This document shows, piece after piece, positions 18,334 to 28,800 of a DNA stretch of 64,000 bases; within the stretch, counting starts at the first letter, position 1; every line of letters starts with the position of its first letter. The stretch comes from an uncultured Aquimarina sp. (lineage in GTDB: Bacteria > Bacteroidota > Bacteroidia > Flavobacteriales > Flavobacteriaceae). A program made the translations under genes and the position numbers. Location of the stretch: NCBI GenBank assembly GCA_947493035.1, contig CANLOW010000007.1, positions 81,115 through 145,114 of the forward strand, written 5' to 3'. The notes beneath the pieces were generated by a model, which saw only the letters and a program-made list of their open reading frames with translations, was not told the origin of the DNA and did no database searches.

Positions 18334-18753
18334 ATGAAACATTTTTTTATTAGTCTTTGTTGCTCTTTCTTGTTTTCATTTTCAATTTTTTCTCAAGAAG
18401 CCGCTACTACGAATTACAACAATGTAAAAATCACTAAAGAATTGGTTTGCCACGGAGCAGCTGTTAGTATTGCAGGCACTATTCAACCTTTTGTTAAGCG
18501 TAATTTTTCTATGATAGAGATTAAAGATATGATTGGAGACATCGCAAATACACCGATTGAAAATGCACCTACAAAAGCTTATGATTTATTCAAACTAGGT
18601 AAAAGTTTTAATCAAGTTGTAGAGATATTAACATCTGAATTTATGAAACTTGAAGAAAGTGTCGTTATGAAACACGGACTTTTACTTCCCGAAATAAATG
18701 AACATTATGAAGATCAAGATTATGACGATGAATACAACTATGGAGACGATTAA
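18334..18753 (+). CDS. Secreted protein of unknown function
   Basis: A 139-residue protein with a clear signal peptide (MKHFFISLCCSFLFSFSIFS, cleavage near residue 21). The mature part is mixed helix (VKITKELVCHGAAVSIAGTI, NQVVEILTSEF) and ends in a very acidic Asp/Glu/Tyr-rich tail. I do not recognise the family. It is convergent with, and ends one base from, the acyl-CoA dehydrogenase gene, so no terminator fits between them. Confidence 0.7.
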   Translation: MKHFFISLCCSFLFSFSIFSQEAATTNYNNVKITKELVCHGAAVSIAGTIQPFVKRNFSMIEIKDMIGDIANTPIENAPTKAYDLFKLGKSFNQVVEILTSEFMKLEESVVMKHGLLLPEINEHYEDQDYDDEYNYGDD

Positions 18754-18754
18754 A

Positions 18755-19897
18755 TCAATCTCTTAAAACAGCTCTCGAAATAACAATTTTTTGTATTTCA
18801 CTAGTTCCTTCATATATCTGAGTAATTTTAGCATCTCTCATTAAACGCTCTACATGATACTCCTTTACATAACCATTTCCTCCATGAATCTGTACAGCTT
18901 CTACAGTAACATCCATTGCCACTTGAGAAGCTACTAATTTGGCCGTAGCACTTGATAAATCATAGTTTCCTCCTTTATCCTTATCAACAGCAGACTTATA
19001 AACTAACAATCGTGCCCCTTCAATTTTGGCATACATATCAGCTAATTTGAAAGCTATCGCTTGATGATTACATATTTCAGTTCCAAAGGACTTTCTAATT
19101 TTAGAATAAGCTAATGCTCTTTCATAAGCCCCTGCTGCAATACCCAAAGCCTGAGCTGCAATTCCTATTCGACCTCCTGAAAGTGTTTTCATCGCAAATT
19201 TAAAGCCGAAACCATCATCTCCAATTCTATTTTCTTTAGGCACTTTTACATTATCGAATAATAATGAATGTGTATCACTAGAACGTATACCTAATTTATC
19301 TTCTTTAGGTCCAATAGTAAAACCTTCCCATCCTTTTTCTATAATAAATACATTAATCCCTTTGTGCTTTAATTCTGGATGAGTTTGAGCTATTATTAAA
19401 TAATAATCAGCATTACCTCCATTCGTAATCCAATTCTTAGTCCCATTCAACAAATAATGATCTTCTTTTTCTATAGCTGTTGTTTTTTGAGAAGTAGCAT
19501 CACTACCAGCTTCAGGTTCAGAAAGTGCAAAAGCCCCTAACTTTTGCCCACTAGCTAATGGAGTTAAATATTTTTCTTTTTGTTCGTGAGTTCCATAGGT
19601 ATCTAAACCCCAACATACCAATGAATTATTCACAGACATAATTACTGCCGCTGATGCATCGTGCTTCGAGATCTCCTCTAAAGCAATGACATAGGAAAGT
19701 GTATCCATACCTCCTCCTCCATATTGAGGATCATTCATCATTCCCATAAAACCTAAGTCACCCATTTTTTTGACTTGTTCATGAGGAAAAATCATATTTG
19801 TATCTCTTTCTACAACTTCTGGCAACAACTCTTGTAGCGTAAAATCTTTTGCTGCCTCTCGGATCATTCTATGTTCTTCAGATATATCAAAATTCAT
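18755..19897 (-). CDS. Acyl-CoA dehydrogenase
   Basis: This 380-residue FAD enzyme oxidizes acyl-CoA to enoyl-CoA in fatty-acid or branched-chain amino-acid breakdown. Family segments are clear: FALSEPEAGSDA and NWITNGGNADYYLI around the flavin site, FGTEICNHQAIAFKLADM, and near the end QIYEGTSEIQ, which carries the catalytic Glu used by the short-chain class. The length is typical. Chain-length preference cannot be read. No other beta-oxidation gene is adjacent. Confidence 0.95.
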   Translation of the reverse strand: MNFDISEEHRMIREAAKDFTLQELLPEVVERDTNMIFPHEQVKKMGDLGFMGMMNDPQYGGGGMDTLSYVIALEEISKHDASAAVIMSVNNSLVCWGLDTYGTHEQKEKYLTPLASGQKLGAFALSEPEAGSDATSQKTTAIEKEDHYLLNGTKNWITNGGNADYYLIIAQTHPELKHKGINVFIIEKGWEGFTIGPKEDKLGIRSSDTHSLLFDNVKVPKENRIGDDGFGFKFAMKTLSGGRIGIAAQALGIAAGAYERALAYSKIRKSFGTEICNHQAIAFKLADMYAKIEGARLLVYKSAVDKDKGGNYDLSSATAKLVASQVAMDVTVEAVQIHGGNGYVKEYHVERLMRDAKITQIYEGTSEIQKIVISRAVLRD

Positions 19898-20069
19898 ATG
19901 AAAAATTATTATGCACGCATAATATACACATTATACATATACATTATTAATAATTTAACATTAAAAAATGAATTTTTCTTATAATTCCCTATTTCTTATT
20001 AAGAATTCACTCAAGTATTATCAAAAAGATAAATCTCCTTATTTTAATATTAAAATAGCTTTGTGATAG

Positions 20070-20077
20070 TATATTTG
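20070..20077 (+). promoter_or_regulatory. -7 promoter box of nhaB
   Basis: TATATTTG matches TAnnTTTG and lies 29 bases before the nhaB ATG. No TTG at the ideal distance was found. Confidence 0.5.
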
Positions 20078-20105
20078 CGCTTTAACAATTACTAAAAACC
20101 TTATT

Positions 20106-21602
20106 ATGTTAAAGTATTTTTTAGGGGATAGCCCAAAGTGGTTTAAGAGCACTATGTTAGGCTTTTTGATCCTTAATACTATCTTATATTTTGGATTACC
20201 ATTAATTATGGATCACCATGTTGCACATAGTATTGTTTCTTGGTTATTCATTGGTGAATTTATCTTTACTTTGGCCATGGCGCTAAAATGTTACCCTTTA
20301 CAATCTGGAGGTTTACTAGCCATTCAAATTTTAGTTTTAGGGTTAACGACTCCTCATAATGCATACCATGAAGTAGATCAAAATCTAGAGGTTGTCCTAC
20401 TTTTAGTATTTATGGTCGCTGGTATATATTTTATGAAGCCTTTACTGATGTATATTTTCAGTAAAGTATTCACCAAGATCAAATCTAAAATTGTACTTTC
20501 ATTGTTATTTGTATTCTTATCTGCGGTACTTTCTGCATTCTTAGACGCATTAACTGTAACAGCGGTATTGATTAGTGTTGCTGTTGGTTTTTATGGCGTT
20601 TATCATAAAATACACTCAAAAGCTAATAGTGATCATGACCACGACGGTGTCCCTGATAGAAAACAATTAAGTGGACAAACATTAGAAGATTTTAAAGACT
20701 TCTTACGTAGTTTAATCATGCATGGTGTTGTCGGAACAGCATTAGGTGGTGTTTGTACTCTAGTTGGTGAACCACAAAATTTACTTATTGGAGAAAAAAT
20801 GGGATGGGATTTCATAGAGTTCTTCCAAAAGATGGCTCCAATTACATTACCTGTTTTTGCTTGTGGACTTGTAACAACAGTTCTATTAGAGAAATTTAAA
20901 GTATTTGGATTTGGTGGTCAGCTTCCTCAAGTTGCTAGAGAGATCATCGAAAATTACACTGAAGAAGAAGACAAAAAACGTACAGAAAAAGAAAGTTATG
21001 GTTTAAAAGTACAAGCCTTAGCTGCTATTCTTTTGATCATTGGATTAGCAACACATATCGCTCCTGTTGGTTTCATCGGATTAGCATTAATCATTTTCCA
21101 AACAGCATTTATGGGGATTATAGAAGAGCATTCTCTTGGAAAAGCCTTTGAAGAAGCTCTTCCTTTTACAGGATTGCTAGTTGTATTTTTTGTAGTCGTT
21201 GCGATGATACACGATCAACATTTATTTAAGCCAATTATTGACTGGGCTTTACATTTAAAACCAGAACAACAACCTACAACATTCTATCTAGCTAATGGAT
21301 TGCTATCGATGATTAGTGATAATGTATTTGTTGCAACAGTTTATATTGGTGAAGTAAAAGCTGCTTTTGATGCTGGAACTATAAACGCTGAACAATTAGA
21401 AAAATTAGCCATTGCAATCAACACAGGAACAAACTTACCTAGTGTCGCAACCCCAAATGGTCAAGCTGCATTTTTATTCTTATTAACATCTGCCTTAGCC
21501 CCATTAATTGGTTTATCGTATGGTAAAATGGTAAAGATGGCTCTTCCCTATACAATTGTTTTAGGAGGTGTTGGATTACTATGTGTTAACATATTACTAT
21601 AA
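20106..21602 (+). CDS. nhaB: Na+/H+ antiporter NhaB
   Basis: This 498-residue inner-membrane protein exchanges sodium for protons, useful for a marine cell. NhaB-specific signatures are visible: the N-terminal [57 protein letters not shown], and the C-terminal [22 protein letters not shown]. About twelve hydrophobic segments are present. E. coli NhaB is of similar length. It is transcribed alone and ends in a perfect palindromic terminator. Confidence 0.95.
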   Translation: MLKYFLGDSPKWFKSTMLGFLILNTILYFGLPLIMDHHVAHSIVSWLFIGEFIFTLAMALKCYPLQSGGLLAIQILVLGLTTPHNAYHEVDQNLEVVLLLVFMVAGIYFMKPLLMYIFSKVFTKIKSKIVLSLLFVFLSAVLSAFLDALTVTAVLISVAVGFYGVYHKIHSKANSDHDHDGVPDRKQLSGQTLEDFKDFLRSLIMHGVVGTALGGVCTLVGEPQNLLIGEKMGWDFIEFFQKMAPITLPVFACGLVTTVLLEKFKVFGFGGQLPQVAREIIENYTEEEDKKRTEKESYGLKVQALAAILLIIGLATHIAPVGFIGLALIIFQTAFMGIIEEHSLGKAFEEALPFTGLLVVFFVVVAMIHDQHLFKPIIDWALHLKPEQQPTTFYLANGLLSMISDNVFVATVYIGEVKAAFDAGTINAEQLEKLAIAINTGTNLPSVATPNGQAAFLFLLTSALAPLIGLSYGKMVKMALPYTIVLGGVGLLCVNILL

Positions 21603-21640
21603 AATATAGCTATTTTTTAAAGTAGCGCTTTACTTAAATA

Positions 21641-21680
21641 AAAATGTTCTTAAATTATCATGATAATTTAAGAACATTTT
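21641..21680 (+). terminator. Perfect 40-base palindromic terminator after nhaB
   Basis: Arms of 20 bases each (AAAATGTTCTTAAATTATCA and its exact reverse complement) meet with no spacer and run into T-rich sequence. The following lipoprotein gene starts only six bases later, so its transcript must begin at or near this hairpin or arise by read-through. Confidence 0.8.
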
Positions 21681-21686
21681 ATTTTT

Positions 21687-22133
21687 ATGAATTACTCACT
21701 ACTATCATTCAGCATTGTTAGTGTAATTACTGTTTTCTTTCTACCATCATGCTCTTTAAATGATGACATTAATAACACAGTTAAAAGCGAAACAGCTATT
21801 GAAATAAGTGGAGGCCCTTACACCTTTACCATTGACAATACCCCTGACTTTATCAGTGGACTTGAAATTGTGAAAGACAATACTTCTTTAGGATCTCAAG
21901 TTGCTTGGATTGTTACAGAATCAAACGGAAATATTTTAAGTATTCATAGTACTAAAGATGATTTAGAAAGCACTAATTTCAATGATGCCGGTATTGGTAA
22001 TTGTTTGATATGGTGGCTACGCTATAACCCAGAACTGAAAGGACTTTCTATTAACAATAATATCAATACTGATCTTCAAGGTACTTTTAGACTATCAAAT
22101 TCTATTGTAATAAATCGTACTACTTCAAGTTAG
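21687..22133 (+). CDS. Small lipoprotein carrying one marine-type secreted repeat domain
   Basis: A 148-residue lipoprotein with Cys22 as lipidation site (FLPSCSLNDD). The mature part (about residues 38-143) is a single beta-rich domain: SGGPYTFTIDNTPDFISGLE, then SQVAWIVTESNGNILSIHS, then GIGNCLIWWLRYNPELKGL, then a final LQGTFRLSNSIVINR. This pattern resembles a domain I know from tandem arrays in large secreted proteins of marine bacteria, where WVITDxxGNIL and CLIWHLSY-type motifs recur. I have no family name for it. The function is unknown, with surface or matrix roles plausible. Confidence 0.7.
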   Translation: MNYSLLSFSIVSVITVFFLPSCSLNDDINNTVKSETAIEISGGPYTFTIDNTPDFISGLEIVKDNTSLGSQVAWIVTESNGNILSIHSTKDDLESTNFNDAGIGNCLIWWLRYNPELKGLSINNNINTDLQGTFRLSNSIVINRTTSS

Positions 22134-22272
22134 TATTAAAAACACTTAATAAAGCCAAACTTATTTAAAAATTGACTTTTGTAATAAGTTTTATAATTTC
22201 TTGTTATTAATAAAGAAACAAAATCTTTAAATAGGTATTTTTACGATTAAATCAGCATTTATTCTTTTCAAT

Positions 22273-22941
22273 ATGCAAGAACAAATTCAAGAAACGATTC
22301 AAGAAGAAAAAACATTATCCCTTTTAGAATTACTTTTTAGCGGTGGAGTCGCAGGAACTATAGTAATTGCAGTACTATTGATTTTACTTTTCGTAGCACT
22401 GTATATTTACTTCGAACGCTTTTTCACTATTAAGTCAGCATCGACCTTCGATGAGCACTTCATGAAAAAGATTCGTAACAAAATTAGTTCTGGTCAAACG
22501 GCAGAAGCTAAAGAATTATGTCACGAAGTAAATTCTCCTGTTTCTAGGTTAACAGAAAAAGGTATTTCTAGAATTGGAAGTCCTCTCGAAGATATCAATA
22601 CTGCTATAGAAAATGCAGGCCGCCTTGAAGTTTATAAATTAGAGAAAAATGTCAGCATTTTAGCTACTATCGCAGGTGCTGCTCCTATGATTGGTTTCCT
22701 AGGTACAGTAATTGGAATGGTTTTAGCCTTCCACCAATTAGCAACTAGTAGTGGACAAGCAGATATGGGATCCTTAGCTGAAGGTATTTATACTGCCATG
22801 ACAACAACCGTTGCAGGGCTTATTGTAGGTATTATTGCTTATATAGGCTACAATCACCTAGTAGTAAAAACAGATAAAGTAGTTCACCAAATGGAAGCTA
22901 CAGCAGTTGATTTCTTAGATTTACTTAACGAACCTATTTAA
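22273..22941 (+). CDS. exbB: ExbB/TolQ-family proton channel subunit
   Basis: This 222-residue inner-membrane protein forms, with ExbD, the motor that uses the proton gradient to energize TonB. Three membrane segments are visible: about residues 25-47, 130-152 (TIAGAAPMIGFLGTVIGMVLAF) and 170-195 (MTTTVAGLIVGIIAYIGYNHLV). The latter two hold the conserved channel motif. It is the first gene of exbB-exbD-tonB, with two bases between it and exbD. TolQ is the alternative name, but the adjacent tonB-like gene favours ExbB. Confidence 0.9.
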   Translation: MQEQIQETIQEEKTLSLLELLFSGGVAGTIVIAVLLILLFVALYIYFERFFTIKSASTFDEHFMKKIRNKISSGQTAEAKELCHEVNSPVSRLTEKGISRIGSPLEDINTAIENAGRLEVYKLEKNVSILATIAGAAPMIGFLGTVIGMVLAFHQLATSSGQADMGSLAEGIYTAMTTTVAGLIVGIIAYIGYNHLVVKTDKVVHQMEATAVDFLDLLNEPI

Positions 22942-22943
22942 TT

Positions 22944-23336
22944 ATGAACTTAAGAGGTCGTAATAAAGTTAGTCCTGAATTCAGTATGTCATCGATGACA
23001 GATATTGTTTTCCTATTATTGGTATTCTTTCTTCTAACATCGCCAGCCATAACCCCCGAAGCCTTAGATCTTATTCTACCGAAAGCACAAGGAAAAACAA
23101 CTAATGTCCAAAATGTTTCGGTTAGCATCACTAATAAAAAACAGTTTTATATTAACAATAAACGTGTCAGTGAAAAGAACTTAGAAATAGAATTAAACTC
23201 ACAATTGTCCACTACTGAGAAACCTACAATTATCCTTCGAGCAGCTGAAGGTGTCCCTATTGAAAAGGCAGTCAAGGTAATGGATATTGCAAATCGAAAT
23301 AAATATAAAGTGGTGTTGGCTGTAAAACCTAATTAA
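22944..23336 (+). CDS. exbD: ExbD/TolR-family protein
   Basis: A 130-residue protein with one N-terminal membrane segment containing the essential Asp (MTDIVFLLLVFFLLTSP) and a periplasmic domain with repeated beta-alpha units. It completes the ExbB-ExbD proton motor. It starts two bases after exbB. The next gene, a TonB-like protein, follows after 71 bases. Confidence 0.9.
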   Translation: MNLRGRNKVSPEFSMSSMTDIVFLLLVFFLLTSPAITPEALDLILPKAQGKTTNVQNVSVSITNKKQFYINNKRVSEKNLEIELNSQLSTTEKPTIILRAAEGVPIEKAVKVMDIANRNKYKVVLAVKPN

Positions 23337-23407
23337 TGTAATTATTTATAATAACCTACAAAGAATAATTACTACTAATACCGAGTAATAAAATATAATG
23401 TTTAAAT

Positions 23408-24241
23408 ATGATTAACACCCCTAACGAACGAAAGTCATTAGCTATCACATCTGCAATCTATGCAATGCTATTCTTATTGCTTTTTTTCTTTGGATTATCA
23501 TATTTAGATCCCGATACTGAAGAAGGAATAGCTGTTAATCTAGGTTACAGCGATTATGGTAGCGGAAACAAACAACCTACACTGCCTGTAAAGGCCTCTC
23601 CTTCCTCTAAACCTACACCCGTAACCCCACAAAAAACAGAATCTCCTCAAGAAGTTTCAAAAATAGCTGAGACAAAAACATTAACTCAAAATAATACAGA
23701 AGCTCCAGTTGTTGCTTCAAAAAAAGAAGAAAAGAAACCAAAAACGAAACCATCTAAAGAGGTTAAAAAAGAAACTTCTAAACCTGTAGAACGAAAACCT
23801 GATTCAAGTACTAAAAATGCTTTAGATAGCTTTTTAAATGGCCCTAAAAAAGATGGAAAATCGAATACAGGAGAAGGAAATGACAATATTGCTGGAGATA
23901 AAGGTAAACCCGATGGAGACCCTAATGCAAAATCATATTACGGAACAGGTAAAGGTCTAGATGGAGATGGTAATTATAGATTAGGTGGACGAAAAGCCTT
24001 GAACAAAGAAAAACGTATTCCCAACTGTAATGAATCTGGTACTGTAGTTGTTAGGATTGTCGTAGATCGAAACGGAAAAGTACTAAGTGCTACTCCTGGA
24101 ATAAAAGGCACAACAAATACGGCCTCTTGCCTTATGAAACCAGCCAAAGCAGCTGCTTTAGCTACTAAATTCAATAATGATAGTAAAGCCCCCTCTAAAC
24201 AAGTAGGAAGCATTGCATATACTTTCAAATTATCAGAATAA
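23408..24241 (+). CDS. tonB: TonB-like energy transducer
   Basis: A 277-residue protein with one membrane segment near residues 11-32, a long periplasmic Lys/Pro/Ser-rich spacer (about 50-150), a Gly/Asp-rich stretch (about 155-195) and a C-terminal TonB-type domain (about 200-277: GTVVVRIVVDRNGKVLSA, ending SIAYTFKLSE). TonB carries energy from the ExbBD motor to outer-membrane receptors such as the one at 50.5 kb. Its stop codon overlaps the folC start by one base, so the two genes are coupled. Confidence 0.85.
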   Translation: MINTPNERKSLAITSAIYAMLFLLLFFFGLSYLDPDTEEGIAVNLGYSDYGSGNKQPTLPVKASPSSKPTPVTPQKTESPQEVSKIAETKTLTQNNTEAPVVASKKEEKKPKTKPSKEVKKETSKPVERKPDSSTKNALDSFLNGPKKDGKSNTGEGNDNIAGDKGKPDGDPNAKSYYGTGKGLDGDGNYRLGGRKALNKEKRIPNCNESGTVVVRIVVDRNGKVLSATPGIKGTTNTASCLMKPAKAAALATKFNNDSKAPSKQVGSIAYTFKLSE

Positions 24242-25458
24242 TGACTTACCAAGAAGCTATCGATTGGCTTTTTGTACAGCTTCCTATGTATCAAAAGCAA
24301 GGACAAAAAGCGTACAAGGCTGACCTAAGTAATATTCAATTATTAGCCAAACACCTCAACAATCCCGAAACAACATTCAAAAGTATCCATGTTGCTGGCA
24401 CCAATGGAAAAGGATCAACAAGCCATATGATAGCCTCTGTACTTCAAGAAGCTGGATATAAAGTTGGATTATATACCTCTCCGCATTTAAAAGATTTTCG
24501 TGAACGTATACGTATTAACGGAAAAATGATTTCCAAAAACCATGTTGTTGATTTTGTTAAAAACAATATATCTTTCTTTAAAAGAGAGCAACTTTCCTTT
24601 TTTGAAATGACGGTTGGGTTGGCTTTCCAATATTTTTCAAAAGAAGAAGTTGATATTGCTGTTGTAGAAGTAGGCCTGGGAGGCAGGTTAGATTCAACAA
24701 ATATTTTAAAACCTGAAATTTCAGTTATTACCAATATTGGGTTAGATCACACTCATATTTTAGGGAATACTCATGCTAAAATAGCTTATGAAAAAGGAGG
24801 TATTATAAAACAAAATACACCTTGTGTCATTGGACAAATTCGACCAGATACACTTCCTATATTTGAAGAACTAGCTACAAAGAATGATGCTCCTTTAATC
24901 TTAGCTGAATCTAGATTATCTAAAAACTATAGTACCGATCTTTTAGGAAACTATCAAAAAGAAAACATCCGAACAGCTATTACTACTATCAAAGAACTTA
25001 TTGAACAAAATTGGAATATCACTGATGAGAATATTAAACTTGGATTATCAAATGTCATAAAGAACACTAAACTTCAGGGTAGATGGCAACAACTGAGTGA
25101 GAAACCTAAAGTCATTTGTGATACCGCACACAATAGAGAGGGTTTAAGGATAACTATGGAACAATTAAAATTAGAAAAAGCAGATCAAATACATATAGTC
25201 CTAGGCATGGTTAGCGACAAAAACATTGAAGCTGTAATTGATTTATTCCCTAAAGATGCTATCTATTATTTTTGTCAACCTAACAACCCTCGCGCTTTAG
25301 ATGCTGATAGTTTAGTCGATTTATTCAAAAATAGCATTAAAAAACATAATGTATTCCCCTCTGTTAATGACGCTTATAAATCAGCCTTTAAAAAAGCAAA
25401 TGATACAGATGTAATTTATGTAGGAGGGAGCACATTTGTTGTAGCAGAAGTTTTATAA
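24241..25458 (+). CDS. folC: Bifunctional folylpolyglutamate synthase/dihydrofolate synthase
   Basis: FolC adds glutamate to dihydropteroate and to folates in the cytoplasm. The 405-residue length is normal. The ATP-binding loop VAGTNGKGSTSHMI and the following GLYTSPHLKDFRERI are diagnostic. The central VEVGLGGRLDSTN and the NIGLDHTHILG ligand segment follow, and DTAHNREGL sits near the C-terminal domain. The ATG overlaps the tonB stop (ATAATGA), making folC the last gene of the exbBD-tonB operon. Confidence 0.95.
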   Translation: MTYQEAIDWLFVQLPMYQKQGQKAYKADLSNIQLLAKHLNNPETTFKSIHVAGTNGKGSTSHMIASVLQEAGYKVGLYTSPHLKDFRERIRINGKMISKNHVVDFVKNNISFFKREQLSFFEMTVGLAFQYFSKEEVDIAVVEVGLGGRLDSTNILKPEISVITNIGLDHTHILGNTHAKIAYEKGGIIKQNTPCVIGQIRPDTLPIFEELATKNDAPLILAESRLSKNYSTDLLGNYQKENIRTAITTIKELIEQNWNITDENIKLGLSNVIKNTKLQGRWQQLSEKPKVICDTAHNREGLRITMEQLKLEKADQIHIVLGMVSDKNIEAVIDLFPKDAIYYFCQPNNPRALDADSLVDLFKNSIKKHNVFPSVNDAYKSAFKKANDTDVIYVGGSTFVVAEVL

Positions 25459-25476
25459 TTTTTTAATTAAAAACCA

Positions 25477-25506
25477 TTGTTTATTCAAAAAAGGGTGCTA
25501 TATTTG
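25477..25506 (+). promoter_or_regulatory. Promoter of tRNA-Val
   Basis: TTG (25477-25479), a 19-base spacer, then TATATTTG (25499-25506). This is a textbook Bacteroidota promoter, 26 bases before the tRNA. Confidence 0.8.
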
Positions 25507-25531
25507 CACCCGCTAATACAACAAAGTATTA

Positions 25532-25606
25532 GGGCGCGTAGCTCAGTTGGTTCAGAGCACTTGGTTTACACCCAAGGGGTCAGGGGTTCGAATCCCTTCG
25601 CGCCCA
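25532..25606 (+). tRNA. tRNA-Val (anticodon TAC)
   Basis: A 75-base cloverleaf. The acceptor stem pairs GGGCGCG (25532-25538) with CGCGCCC (25599-25605), and A is the discriminator base. The anticodon arm is CTTGG-TTTACAC-CCAAG, giving anticodon TAC, which reads GUA valine codons. The T arm contains GGGTTCGAATCCC. No CCA is encoded. Confidence 0.97.
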
Positions 25607-25616
25607 CTTCACAAAA

Positions 25617-25641
25617 GCTACCTCTACAGGTAGCTTTTTTT
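25617..25641 (+). terminator. Terminator after tRNA-Val
   Basis: Arms GCTACCT (25617-25623) and AGGTAGC (25628-25634) with a four-base loop and a run of seven T. Confidence 0.85.
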
Positions 25642-25782
25642 ATTCCAATATATTTCCTCAAAAGATTAATATTTGTTAATTTCTACTTACAAATTCTTAC
25701 AAAAGAAGGGAATTCACCTTTATTATTTGGAATAAAGAATGACTTCATCCCGATTTTAAACCCTTAAATCTAAAATTACGTA

Positions 25783-25821
25783 TTTTAACATTTTAAAAAG
25801 CTAAGTTATTCTATTTTAGGC
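25783..25821 (+). promoter_or_regulatory. Candidate promoter of first GH86 gene
   Basis: TTTTAACA (25783-25790), a 21-base spacer, then TATTTTAGGC (25812-25821), 24 bases before the ATG. The same two blocks with identical spacing precede the second GH86 gene. The -7 part deviates from TAnnTTTG (TTAG instead of TTTG), so an activator or alternative sigma factor may be needed. Confidence 0.55.
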
Positions 25822-25844
25822 AACAAGAAATCTAATAACTCATA

Positions 25845-28800
25845 ATGAAACTAATCAAACCGCTCAATTTATTAGGCTTTATCTTTTGCCTAGCTTCAGC
25901 TACTAGTTGGGGTCAAACCACTACTAATGTTGATGTAAATATCAATATAAAACACTCCGTAGGTGGAGTTTCAGACTTCGGTAGAGATCGACACATTACA
26001 ATTCACTCTAATATATATGAAAGTGATTGGGTTGGCGAAAACGCAAAAGCTAATTATCTATTCAATGACCTAGATGCTTATCTAGGAAGAGATAATGGAA
26101 CTGCATCTTTTCTATTCGGATATTCACCAGCCGATGAAGAAAGAGTTAATAAGCATGACCGTGACAGTCTTACTATCCTTTTAGACTTTTGGAAGGAAGA
26201 ATATGACCGTAGGTTAGATGATGCTGATCTTAATTCTTTTAAAAGTAAAACGCAAAGCATGGTTATGGGTACAAATCCTCACCCTACATACCCTACCTTA
26301 TCGTATAGACACGAAAGTGGTTCTAATTGGGGGAGAGAAAATAATATGAAATGGATTCCTCAGGATATTGAAACATCCGCAGAATGGATGGTACAGTACA
26401 TGGATGAATTTTTTAAAGATACAGCATCGGATCCTGGTATGGAATTACCAAAATACTGGGAGGTAATGAATGAACCCGATTTCCCATTAAATACAGGACA
26501 ATTTATGATGTCCAGTTGGGAAGACATTTTCGAATATCACAATCTTGTAGCAAAAGGAATTAAAGAAAAAATGGGAGCGGCAGCACCTAAGATTGGAGGA
26601 ATGACTTGGGGACAACACGACCTTTTTAATACAGACGGAATCAACCGATTCAACAGCCTTGATTATGTGAATGGATTTTACGGCAATTCTGCTGAAGATC
26701 AAATAGCTGTTGCACACGGAAGAAGCCAAGTAGATAAACCATCATTTTATCTAGAAAATTCGGAATGGTACCAATGGGATGTCATCTGGAAAGGCTTTAT
26801 GGAAACAGCTGGAGATAATATGGACTTCTATTCATTACACTTTTATGATTGGCCTGGTTATAATGCCAGCGGTTCAGGAGTACGACGATCGGGAGGACAT
26901 GTAGAAGCAACTTTAGAAATGGTAGAGTGGTATGACGTACATATGAATGGAATAGAAAATCGTAAGCCTGTAATTGTTTCTGAATATGGAGCTGTAAATA
27001 ATGCTTGGGATTTCATTCCACATGATACTAGATACGATTGGGAAAATTTAAAACCATTCTCGTCAATGATGATGCAGTTTTTAGAAAGACCTGATTACAT
27101 TGAATTGACCATGCCATTTACTCCAATAAAAGCGCAATGGGGTGATAATGATAGTGCTCCTTATCATTATAAATTGATGAGAGATGATGATGGCGATGGT
27201 AATTGGGAATGGAGTGACTTTATCAAATGGTTCGAATTATGGGCTGAAGTAGATGGAACTCGTGTAGATACTAGCTCTTCTGACCCAGATGTCATGGTAG
27301 ATTGCTACGTAGATGGAAAAAATGCGTATTTAATTCTTAACAACCTTGAAGACGAAGAAACAATTGTTGGATTAAACTTTTTTGATGATAGCGATAACAC
27401 TATTGAAAGTTTAAGAACTAAACACCTTTATTTGGAAGGAATCCGAGACATTACTTTGACAGACGATACTACTACCGATATCCCTGAATCGATTATTTTG
27501 AATCCAGATGCCACTATGGTATTGAAATATACTTTTACAAATGATGTCGCTGTTAATGAAACTTCAATAGAGAAAAAGTTTTATGGAGATGCTGTGAGCC
27601 CTGACCAAAGAAAGGAAATTCAAAAGGGAAATAATCGATTCTTTGTAAAAGGGGTTGATATCCCAACAGATGTTGATAAAGCTGAGGCATTATTAAAAGT
27701 AACTGTAAACCTATTTGATGCTCCTGATAATGAACTTGGATTTTTATCAATTAAGAAATTAACTTTTAATGGCATTGAAGTACCTACTCCTTTAGATTGG
27801 AGAGGAAGTCAACAACTTAGAAGCCGATGGTTTGGAACGCTAGAAATACCTATTCCTGCTAAGTTAATAGCAGAAAATAACACTATCGACATAGAATTCC
27901 AACACGTCGGAGAAGTTTGCGTGGTGAATCTAGTGACTTGGGATTTCAGTAAAGCTCCACAAAGAACTGATGGAATACCTGATGTACCAGATCCAATAGC
28001 TGTTACTGGAGTCAGTATTTCCCCAACGACTAAAACTATTGATGAAGGGGATACCATATTACTCTCAGAAACAGTAACACCTACCAACGCTACCAACAAA
28101 AGCATTGAATGGAGTACAGCAAATACTGACATCGCTACCGTGGATGAAGATGGATTGGTTACAGGAGTGAGTCCCGGTAGTACCGAGATCACTGCAACAA
28201 CAAATGATGGTGGTTTTACTACATCAGCGGTAATAACTGTACTTGAAAATTTTGAAATTGAAGAAGATCCTGATGGACCTACAATCATTATAGAAGCAGA
28301 AGATTTAACTGATACTGGAGGTTCTTTCGATGACAGTGGTTCTGATGGCCCTGGTAGTGGTGTTGGCAAAACTGGAATTGGTGTTAACTTTGTAAATAAA
28401 GATGACTGGATAGAATTCGAATTTCAAGTAGAAACACCTGGTTTATATCTTATAGAATACTTAATTTCAACTCCGTCTGATAATGCCCAGATTCAATTTG
28501 TACTAAACGGAGAAACAATTACAACAGATGTTCCGAATAATGGAGGCTGGGATTCCTATGTAACACTTGATGGAGGAGATATTACCTTAAACGAAGGCTC
28601 TCAAACTTTAAGAATAAATGCTTCCGGAGCAAATGATTGGCAGTGGAATTTAGATAAAATTAACCTTATCAAAGCACTTGATAACCAATTAAGTCTAGAC
28701 AACTTTAACAAAGGAACCCAGTTCTTATCTGCTTTTATCAGTCCTAATCCTGTTAAGGAGGGATTTACTATCTATGGTATAGATAATTTAGATAATATCG

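Noticed and set aside
23974..24306. 110-codon minus-strand frame over the tonB-folC junction
   Set aside because: It overlaps two well-supported genes on the other strand and has no recognisable features.
25477..25767. 97-codon plus-strand frame across tRNA-Val
   Set aside because: It translates the promoter, the tRNA and its terminator.
27553..28369. Minus-strand frames inside the GH86 genes
   Set aside because: Shadows of the repetitive, Thr/Val/Ser-rich modules; no start signals or protein-like motifs.
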